12,281 bases of DNA, from assembly GCA_910578175.1 (NCBI GenBank), contig CAJTPF010000035.1, positions 1 through 12,281 on the forward strand. The letters are read 5' to 3'. The notes under the pieces are model-generated. The model saw nothing but the letters and a program-made list of their open reading frames with translations. It was not told the DNA's origin and did no database searches. The position numbers and the translations under genes are program-made. Below, piece by piece: positions 1-4,645 of the stretch. This DNA is from an uncultured Lachnospiraceae bacterium (GTDB taxonomy: Bacteria > Bacillota > Clostridia > Lachnospirales > Lachnospiraceae). Each line of letters opens with the position of its first letter. Position 1 is the stretch's first letter.

Positions 1-20
1 ATTACTTTGTTTTTTGCCAT
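1..20 (-). CDS. Start of an unidentified minus-strand gene (cut by the window edge)
   Basis: Only six codons are visible, reading Met-Ala-Lys-Asn-Lys-Val. The start is supported by a strong ribosome binding site (GGGAGGAA, complement of 25-32) about six bases before the ATG, and by a promoter-like pair upstream at 70-98. A second ATG four bases further upstream in another frame lies too close to the Shine-Dalgarno sequence to be preferred. Nothing can be said about the product. Confidence 0.6.
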
Positions 21-69
21 CCATTTCCTCCCGTACAGTACTAATCAAAATCTTATTTTCTATAATAAA

Positions 70-98
70 AGCATATCATATTACCGCTGTTTCTTCAA
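70..98 (-). promoter_or_regulatory. Candidate sigma-A promoter for the left-edge gene
   Basis: On the minus strand a -35 hexamer TTGAAG (93-98) and a -10 hexamer TATGCT (70-75) are separated by 17 bases. A TG one base before the -10 gives it extended -10 character. Transcription would start near position 64, leaving a leader of about 45 bases before the ATG at 20. The hexamers match consensus only 4/6 each, so this is a reasonable but unproven promoter. Confidence 0.4.
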
Positions 99-208
99 TC
101 GTTTTCCCGAACATAAGTTCTTTTAATTACTTCATAAATTTTCTTTGTTTAAAAAATCATCATTCATTTTTTGCTCAATTAACTGTCAATACAGCATCAA
201 AGCAATGC

Positions 209-260
209 ATAATAAGCACTTTATTCGACACAATATACCACAAAATAAAGTGCTTATTAT
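209..260. repeat. Perfect 17-bp inverted repeat with 18-base spacer
   Basis: Arms 209-225 and 244-260 are exact reverse complements, with an 18-base spacer at 226-243. The repeat begins 20 bases past the stop codon of the small exported peptide gene. It is AT-rich and has no T tract on either side, so it is not a textbook intrinsic terminator. It could be a 3' stem-loop that protects or terminates the riboswitch transcript, a protein-binding site, or a remnant of a small mobile element. The rest of 1-279 holds only the left-edge gene start and its promoter. Confidence 0.7.
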
Positions 261-279
261 TCCAAAAACCTCATCATTT

Positions 280-459
280 CTACTTTGGCAAACTATTTTC
301 GACGCAGATCGCCCCATACCCGCCTGCTGCTTCTGTCTTTTTGCTGAACGCATCAAAACTTAAGCTTGTGGCAAAAATTGCTGCTACAAGCAGACAGGAT
401 ATAATCCTTCTGATGATTCTTCCTTTTCCTGTGTTTAAATTTAATAATACTTTGTCCAT
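280..459 (-). CDS. Small exported peptide (59 aa) behind a c-di-GMP riboswitch
   Basis: Unrecognised small protein. Residues 1-18 are a basic N-region containing Arg-Ile-Ile-Arg-Arg. Residues 19-35 are a hydrophobic core (ISCLLVAAIFATSLSF), followed by a polar segment with possible signal-peptidase sites after Asp-Ala or Thr-Glu-Ala. A mature tail of only about 15-20 residues (GGYGAICVENSLPK at the end) carries one Cys. The ATG at 457-459 is chosen because GGGAG lies about ten bases upstream; an upstream in-frame start would place the Shine-Dalgarno sequence inside the gene. The leader carries a c-di-GMP-I aptamer and intrinsic terminator, so expression should respond to c-di-GMP. It could be a secreted signal or adhesion-related peptide, or the surviving N-terminus of a larger riboswitch-controlled surface protein cut by an early stop. 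No convincing continuation is seen downstream in the other frames. Confidence 0.55.
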   Translation of the reverse strand: MDKVLLNLNTGKGRIIRRIISCLLVAAIFATSLSFDAFSKKTEAAGGYGAICVENSLPK

Positions 460-507
460 AAAAATAATCTCCCTTTCGTATATTCTCAACATTTATTATT
501 TTTACGC

Positions 508-543
508 AAAAAAAGACTGCAATAAATACAATATTTATTGCAG
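508..543 (-). terminator. Riboswitch expression-platform terminator
   Basis: On the minus strand a perfect 12-bp stem (arms 532-543 and 517-528) with a 3-base loop (529-531) is followed by TCTTTTTTT (516 down to 508). It lies 27 bases after the 3' strand of the aptamer's P1 helix and before the small peptide gene, which is the position expected for a transcription-terminating riboswitch platform. It would also stop read-through from the YitT-family gene upstream. The stem is AT-rich but uninterrupted. Confidence 0.8.
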
Positions 544-570
544 CCGAACTGTCATCGTAAAAATATAATC

Positions 571-657
571 ATGAAACTGATCCCCACAACTATCCTTCAT
601 ACATTAGACTCCAAGCTTTGCGTCCCAATGTTTCCAATGGTTTGCCCTATCTCTCAT
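571..657 (-). ncRNA. Cyclic-di-GMP-I (GEMM-I) riboswitch aptamer
   Basis: The minus strand contains the two invariant blocks of the GEMM-I class: GGGCAAACC (639-647) and GGGACGCAAAGC (615-626). Between them is a hairpin, arms 635-640 and 625-630, capped by a GAAA tetraloop (631-634) with one U-U mismatch in the stem. A closing P1 helix can form between 649-657 and 571-581 (six pairs, a two-base bulge, three pairs). The third helix lies in 582-614 and holds a CUAA segment that could contribute to the tetraloop receptor, but this part diverges from consensus. As I recall the Vc2 structure, the AGGGC segment has G at the position that selects c-di-GMP, whereas the cGAMP-binding variant carries A. 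The intrinsic terminator at 508-543 implies transcriptional control of the small exported peptide gene. Whether the ligand turns the gene on or off cannot be decided by eye. Confidence 0.9.
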
Positions 658-698
658 TCTACGCCTTTAATATAAACTTTTTGTCTTCTGTTTTTTTA

Positions 699-727
699 AT
701 ATTATTATATATCCGTTCTTTTGTCAA
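699..727 (-). promoter_or_regulatory. Candidate promoter for the riboswitch leader
   Basis: A perfect TTGACA (722-727, minus strand) is followed after 17 bases by TAATAT (699-704), a 4/6 match to the -10 consensus. A perfect TATAAT is also present at 704-709, but only 12 bases from the -35. Initiation near 692 would give about 35 bases of leader before the aptamer. The promoter begins 23 bases after the YitT-family stop codon with no terminator between, so some read-through is also likely. Confidence 0.6.
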
Positions 728-749
728 GCAGTTCCGAATCAATCCCCTG

Positions 750-1634
750 TCAATATCCGCTCCCATGATGGCTCTTATATCCTTCCCCCAATATCTCATT
801 GGCAGACGTAACGATCATAAACGCTTCATCATCAATCCCTCTGACGATTTCCTTTGCCGCAGGCAGCTGCTGTTTTCTTACAGCACAAAGGATCACCCTT
901 CTCTGCTCTCCCGAATAGGTTCCCGCAGCTTCCAGATACGTTGCCCCTACCTCCAGTTTCAGCAGCAGTTCCTTTACGATTTCCGTTTCCTTTTCCCCGG
1001 ACCTGCTGATCACATAAAACAGCTTTGCCTCATCCAGTCCGTACAATACAAGATCCATCGTATAGGAACACACCATGACTGCCACCGCCGCATACAGGGC
1101 TGATTCGATGTTTTTAAATACCAGAAGGGAAGCCGCCACCACCAGCATATCCAGAATCAGAAATACCCCGCCGGTTTTCATGTGTTTATATTTGAGTTTG
1201 ATCAGGCGGACAATGATATCGGTTCCTCCTGTGGTAGCTCCCGCCCGGAATATTATCCCGATACTGACCGCCACCAGGGCACCGCCGGTCACTGCCGCCA
1301 GAAACTGGTCATCGGTGGCTTTTTCAAACAGACTGAAATAATTAATAAACCCTGAGGTCATTATGATCGCAAAGATCGTAGACAGCATAAACTTTCCACC
1401 GAATTTCCACCATCCGATGATCATGATCGGGATATTCAATAAAAATATCATGGTTCCCGTTTCGATTCCCGTAACCCTGTTAATGATGATGGAAATTCCA
1501 GAAAGTCCTCCGGAAGCCAGATTATTCGGGTCCAGGAACAGCGCGATTCCCATTCCGTAGAACACCGAGGCAACGGCAATCATGATAAAAGACTTTATTT
1601 GTTTGATAAAACTTCGATTCAGCAATGTTTTCAT
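750..1634 (-). CDS. YitT-family membrane protein (DUF161/DUF2179)
   Basis: Predicted integral membrane protein of 294 aa, the usual size for the YitT family, whose transport or other function is unknown. Residues 1-200 hold a series of hydrophobic segments (roughly 15-34, 62-76, 83-100, 111-130, 155-173 and 178-200). The family-typical Gly-rich stretches Leu-Ala-Ser-Gly-Gly-Leu-Ser-Gly (39-46) and Ala-Gly-Ala-Thr-Thr-Gly-Gly-Thr-Asp (131-139) are present. Residues 205-290 form the soluble C-terminal DUF2179 domain, ending in AFMIVTSANEILGEGYK, a typical family ending. The ATG at 1632-1634 is chosen because a good extended -10 promoter lies just upstream, inside any longer reading. There is no clear ribosome binding site. 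An alternative ATG at 1692-1694 has AGGA before it and would add 20 residues. No terminator separates it from the riboswitch leader downstream. Confidence 0.85.
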   Translation of the reverse strand: MKTLLNRSFIKQIKSFIMIAVASVFYGMGIALFLDPNNLASGGLSGISIIINRVTGIETGTMIFLLNIPIMIIGWWKFGGKFMLSTIFAIIMTSGFINYFSLFEKATDDQFLAAVTGGALVAVSIGIIFRAGATTGGTDIIVRLIKLKYKHMKTGGVFLILDMLVVAASLLVFKNIESALYAAVAVMVCSYTMDLVLYGLDEAKLFYVISRSGEKETEIVKELLLKLEVGATYLEAAGTYSGEQRRVILCAVRKQQLPAAKEIVRGIDDEAFMIVTSANEILGEGYKSHHGSGY

Positions 1635-1661
1635 ATAGATAGTATTTATAAAAAACGAAAT

Positions 1662-1691
1662 ATTATACCATTTCAACTCATATACTGATAA
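1662..1691 (-). promoter_or_regulatory. Promoter for the YitT-family gene
   Basis: Minus strand: TATAAT at 1662-1667 preceded by TGG (an extended -10 TGn), with a weak -35 TTATCA at 1686-1691 after 18 bases. The start would be near 1655, giving a leader of about 20 bases to the ATG at 1634. This promoter argues against translation from the upstream in-frame ATGs at 1692 and 1713. Confidence 0.55.
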
Positions 1692-1712
1692 CATAGCTTT
1701 CCTGTTAAATAT

Positions 1713-1751
1713 CATATGAATTTTTCACCGGAATCCGGGAAATTTCATATG
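1713..1751. repeat. Imperfect palindrome between the divergent YitT and deacetylase genes
   Basis: Outer arms CATATGAA (1713-1720) and TTCATATG (1744-1751) are perfect complements. After one mismatch, 1722-1726 can pair with 1738-1742 with one G-T pair, and CCGG at 1728-1731 and 1735-1738 gives an alternative inner pairing. The element ends five bases before the deacetylase ribosome binding site. It could be an operator in DNA or a leader hairpin in the plus-strand mRNA. Confidence 0.45.
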
Positions 1752-1767
1752 CAATGAGGTGTTATTC

Positions 1768-2529
1768 ATGAAAAAACAGTATTTGCCGCTGCTTACATAC
1801 CTGGGTATATTCTTATTTCTGCTATGCGTCGGTATGCTTTATCAGAGCCGGAAAACCTCAGACGGCGTTACCTCCATAACTGCAACGGAACCGGAATCCT
1901 TCTCTAGTGAACCGGAATCCTCCTCCAATCTCTCCGAAGCCCTGCCGCGGAAAAAAAAGATTGCCATTACATTTGACGACGGGCCCCATCCGGTTTATAC
2001 CTTAAAACTTTTGGACGGACTCGCTCAGCGAAATGTAAAAGCAACCTTTTTTATTATAGGGGAATCGGCCGAACGTTACCCGGAAGTCATAAAACGGATA
2101 CACGATGAAGGCCATCTGCTCGGCAATCACACCTACAGCCATGTGCAGCTTACCTGTATCAGTTCCACAAGAGCCATAGAAGAAATCCATAAGACCAACG
2201 ATATCTTATCTTCCATCACCGGTGAAAATGTCCGGTATATCCGGCCGCCATTCGGCCTGTATAACAAGACTCTGGCCGCCAGTTCAGACCTGGTCCCTGT
2301 TCTCTGGACCGTTGATCCAAGGGACTGGAGCGTATTAAATACAAACTCCGTTGTCTCCCATGTCGTAAAAAAAGTCAAAGAAAATGATGTAATATTGCTG
2401 CATGATATCTTTGATACTTCTGTGGATGCCGCACTTCAGATCATAGACAGCCTGCTGGAACAGGGCTATACCTTTGTAACCGTGGATGAACTGATGGAAT
2501 CCAATCCGAAAATCGCACTATACCGTTGA
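1768..2529 (+). CDS. Membrane-anchored polysaccharide (chitin/peptidoglycan) deacetylase, CE4 family
   Basis: 253-aa NodB-homology protein that removes acetyl groups from N-acetylated sugars, probably in peptidoglycan or another surface glycan, outside the membrane. Residues 5-25 form an uncleaved signal anchor. Residues 26-60 are a Ser/Glu-rich linker with a short internal repeat (EPESFSS/EPESSSN, DNA repeat at 1888-1900 and 1909-1921). The catalytic domain spans about 64-245 with all five CE4 motifs: TFDDGPH (68-74; base Asp70, metal Asp71), HTYSH (121-125; metal His residues), RPPFG (159-163), DPRDW (183-187) and LLHD (210-213). The ATG at 1768 follows GAGGTG by seven bases; a GTG three codons upstream lies within that site. 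It is the only plus-strand gene here, and its last 12 bases overlap the 3' end of mtnN. No strong terminator is seen; only a weak 6-bp hairpin begins at the stop codon. Substrate cannot be told from sequence. Confidence 0.93.
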   Translation: MKKQYLPLLTYLGIFLFLLCVGMLYQSRKTSDGVTSITATEPESFSSEPESSSNLSEALPRKKKIAITFDDGPHPVYTLKLLDGLAQRNVKATFFIIGESAERYPEVIKRIHDEGHLLGNHTYSHVQLTCISSTRAIEEIHKTNDILSSITGENVRYIRPPFGLYNKTLAASSDLVPVLWTVDPRDWSVLNTNSVVSHVVKKVKENDVILLHDIFDTSVDAALQIIDSLLEQGYTFVTVDELMESNPKIALYR

Positions 2530-3240
2530 AGATTTCTTCATTTCCTTTAAGATCTCCTTCACCAGAAGAACGGAATTTTCAATAGCCATTGCTTCAAAGG
2601 CCGGATAATCCATATGGGCGCTGTCATCCGCCTTATCAGATATTGCCCGGATGATCAGAAACGGGATACTATTCAGATAAGCGGCCTGGGCAATGGCGGC
2701 TCCTTCCATTTCGGTACAATAACCTCCAAAGTTATCAGCCAGCCAGTCTTTCTTTTGTTTATCCGATATAAACTGATCCCCGCTCAATATTCTTCCGCAG
2801 AACACACTGCTATCTTTCAATACCTGTTTGCAGGAATTTTCTGCCATCGCCATCAATTCCCGGGATGCCTGGAAGTCCGAAGTCTCCATTCGCGGAATTA
2901 CTCCTGGTTCATACCCGAAAGCGGCGGCGTCCATATCATGCTGTATGGCATCAGTAGACAGGACGATATCTCCGATATTTATTTCGTTTTTCAGTGAACC
3001 TGCAATACCCGTGTTGATGATGGCCGTTACGCCGAACCGGTCTGCCAGGATCTGCGCACAGATTGCCGCATTAACCTTTCCGATACCGGAACGCACGATC
3101 ACCACATCCATTCCGCACATGCTTCCCTCGTAAAAATCCATTGCAGCCGCAGTAGTAACCTGCAGATGTTCCAGACAGTCTTTCAGCTTACTGACTTCTT
3201 CATCCATTGCTCCTATAATTCCGATCTTCTTCTCAATCAT
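2518..3240 (-). CDS. mtnN: 5'-methylthioadenosine/S-adenosylhomocysteine nucleosidase
   Basis: 240-aa cytosolic enzyme that hydrolyses the glycosidic bond of S-adenosylhomocysteine (to S-ribosylhomocysteine and adenine), methylthioadenosine and 5'-deoxyadenosine. The N-terminus IGIIGAMDEEV (6-16) carries the active-site Glu (Glu15, equivalent to E. coli Glu12). NTGIAGS (76-82) and the ribose-binding EMEGAA (177-182) follow, and the catalytic Asp is in RAISDKAD (Asp202). Length matches the family (about 230 aa). The ATG at 3238-3240 is preferred over the adjacent upstream GTG because GAGG is five bases from the ATG but only two from the GTG. It is the second gene after luxS, 26 bases downstream, and supplies the LuxS substrate. 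The 3' end overlaps the convergent deacetylase gene by 12 bases. Confidence 0.96.
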   Translation of the reverse strand: MIEKKIGIIGAMDEEVSKLKDCLEHLQVTTAAAMDFYEGSMCGMDVVIVRSGIGKVNAAICAQILADRFGVTAIINTGIAGSLKNEINIGDIVLSTDAIQHDMDAAAFGYEPGVIPRMETSDFQASRELMAMAENSCKQVLKDSSVFCGRILSGDQFISDKQKKDWLADNFGGYCTEMEGAAIAQAAYLNSIPFLIIRAISDKADDSAHMDYPAFEAMAIENSVLLVKEILKEMKKSSTV

Positions 3241-3266
3241 CACTACCTCTTCCTTTCTGTTGATTT

Positions 3267-3746
3267 TTATTCCGGATAAACCAGATGTGCTTCATCAATA
3301 TTTCTCAATGTCCGCTGCAGATATCGTTCCGCAAGATACTTTGCCATGGGGAGATTCATATCCAGATAATTTCCGCAGTCTTTTGCCGCAGCTCCCGGCA
3401 CTTCTCCTTCAAACATGCTGATAAATTCATACAGCTCCGTAACCAGTCCCACAATATCCGGAGATTCCAAATCTCCCGCCAGCAAAAGGTAAAATCCGGT
3501 ACGGCAGCCCATGGGTCCAAAGTATATGACTTTGTCCGCATATTCTTTATGATTTCTTAAAAAAGTGGCACCAAGATGTTCCATGGCATGTACCTCTGCG
3601 GTATTCATCACCGGCTCAAAATTCGGTCGTGTCATCCTCAGGTCAAATGTTGTAATTGTTTCCTGACCGATATGGTCCTTTCTTGAAACATAAATTCCCG
3701 GTTCTAATTTTAAATGGTCAATGGTAAAGCTTGTTATTTTTTCCAT
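3267..3746 (-). CDS. luxS: S-ribosylhomocysteine lyase (autoinducer-2 producing)
   Basis: 159-aa metalloenzyme that splits S-ribosylhomocysteine into homocysteine and 4,5-dihydroxy-2,3-pentanedione, the precursor of autoinducer-2. The N-terminus MEKITSFTIDH is the normal family start. The metal site is visible as His53, Glu56 and His57 (VHAMEHL) plus Cys124 in KDCGNY. Cys81 sits in GPMGCRTGFY. Length equals that of the B. subtilis-type enzymes. The ATG at 3744-3746 is chosen by homology; two upstream in-frame ATGs would add six or four residues but lack a well-spaced ribosome binding site. It is first in a luxS-mtnN operon with its own promoter, and the pair makes a complete SAH-to-homocysteine route. 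Confidence 0.97.
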   Translation of the reverse strand: MEKITSFTIDHLKLEPGIYVSRKDHIGQETITTFDLRMTRPNFEPVMNTAEVHAMEHLGATFLRNHKEYADKVIYFGPMGCRTGFYLLLAGDLESPDIVGLVTELYEFISMFEGEVPGAAAKDCGNYLDMNLPMAKYLAERYLQRTLRNIDEAHLVYPE

Positions 3747-3787
3747 AATTATATTCATCTCCATATCTATAAACTGATTTCCTGAAT

Positions 3788-3816
3788 AGTATAATCCTTT
3801 TAAGGATTGCGCACAA
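3788..3816 (-). promoter_or_regulatory. luxS-mtnN promoter with a palindromic spacer
   Basis: Minus strand: -35 TTGTGC (3811-3816), 17-base spacer, -10 TATACT (3788-3793). The spacer is largely occupied by an inverted repeat with 7-bp arms at 3793-3799 and 3802-3808 and a two-base centre, an ideal place for a repressor to block RNA polymerase. The start would be near 3781, with a leader of about 35 bases. The promoter sits right after the stop codon of the metallopeptidase gene. No S-box or T-box leader fits in this short space. Confidence 0.6.
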
Positions 3817-3823
3817 GTGATAT

Positions 3824-4549
3824 TTAATATGGATCACACAGCAGTCCTCCATATTTTTTCAATTCGGTTTCCCTCTCCCTGTAATCCGGCAAAATCCGTT
3901 TGACACAATTCCAGAAATCCGCCGAATGATTTAAATATTTCAAATGACACAATTCATGTACTACCACATATTCCATCAGTGCTTCCGGCAACAGGATCAA
4001 ATGCCAGTTAAAATTCAGATTTCCCAGCTCGCTACAGCTTCCCCACCGGCTTTTCTGGCTTTTAATCCTTATGGTTCCGATTGATTCTCCTATATAGGGC
4101 AGAAATTTCCGAATCATAGTTCTGATCTCTGTTCCTGCCCGGTCTTTATACCATGCCAGCATCTGAAGCCTTACATGATCTTCTGATCTATCTGCTGTTT
4201 CAACCGTTATGATTCCACCAGCTCTCTGAATCACGGTTTCCGTTTTATATCTGACCTTCAATTCATGTTCCTCACCCATATAATATACCCTGCTTCCGTC
4301 CGTATACCGGTCAGGGAGCAGCTTCATTTCTTCCCCCGTAAAGACAGAGGCATGTTCCAGGATCCACTTTTTCTTTTTTTCCAGCAATTCCGCTATACGG
4401 CTAACTGGAAAAGCAAAAGGGGCCTTTACCAGTAATCTTGTCCCGGATATAATCTTTAATGTAACCGATTTTCTTTTTTCCCGAATGACCGTTACGGAAA
4501 AAACAATGTCATCCAGTTTTAATTCCGTCCCGCTTGTTTTATTTCCCAT
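3824..4549 (-). CDS. YgjP-like zinc metallopeptidase domain protein (DUF45, M48-related)
   Basis: 241-aa protein of the YgjP/DUF45 family, predicted zincin-type metalloprotease with no firmly known substrate. Residues 15-110 form the N-terminal basic beta-rich part with the family motif REKRKSVTLKI (23-33). Residues 145-235 hold the peptidase core: QKSRWGSCS (165-173), then the zinc motif HELCH (198-202) with Glu199 as catalytic base and His208 in LNHSADFW as likely third ligand. No signal peptide or membrane segment is seen, so it should be cytosolic. The ATG is supported by AGGTG six bases upstream. It lies just downstream of the purine operon terminator and just upstream of the luxS promoter, apparently as a single-gene unit; no strong promoter of its own is visible. 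Confidence 0.88.
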   Translation of the reverse strand: MGNKTSGTELKLDDIVFSVTVIREKRKSVTLKIISGTRLLVKAPFAFPVSRIAELLEKKKKWILEHASVFTGEEMKLLPDRYTDGSRVYYMGEEHELKVRYKTETVIQRAGGIITVETADRSEDHVRLQMLAWYKDRAGTEIRTMIRKFLPYIGESIGTIRIKSQKSRWGSCSELGNLNFNWHLILLPEALMEYVVVHELCHLKYLNHSADFWNCVKRILPDYRERETELKKYGGLLCDPY

Positions 4550-4584
4550 ATATTCACCTGATCTTCATCCATGATTTCCTATAG

Positions 4585-4608
4585 AAAAAAGCAGCCGAAG
4601 CTGCTTCT
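4585..4608 (-). terminator. Intrinsic terminator of the purine operon
   Basis: Minus strand: a 7-bp perfect stem (arms 4600-4606 and 4589-4595) capped by the very stable UUCG tetraloop (4596-4599) and continuing into a T-rich tail (TTTTTTCTAT). It lies 37 bases after the stop codon of the PurF paralogue, and marks the end of purC-purF-purB-paralogue and the start of a new unit for the metallopeptidase gene. Confidence 0.9.
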
Positions 4609-4645
4609 TTCCGTCTCCGGCTGCCGGCATAATGACCGGGATCTC

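Noticed and set aside
14..568. A 184-codon open frame on the plus strand through the left intergenic region.
   Set aside because: It runs antisense through the riboswitch terminator and the peptide gene, has AT-driven composition (Ile, Phe, Tyr, Asn, Lys), no ribosome binding site and no recognisable domain.
618..1103. A 161-codon plus-strand frame opposite the YitT-family gene.
   Set aside because: It is a shadow of the real minus-strand gene and of the riboswitch; its sequence shows no family features and no start signals.
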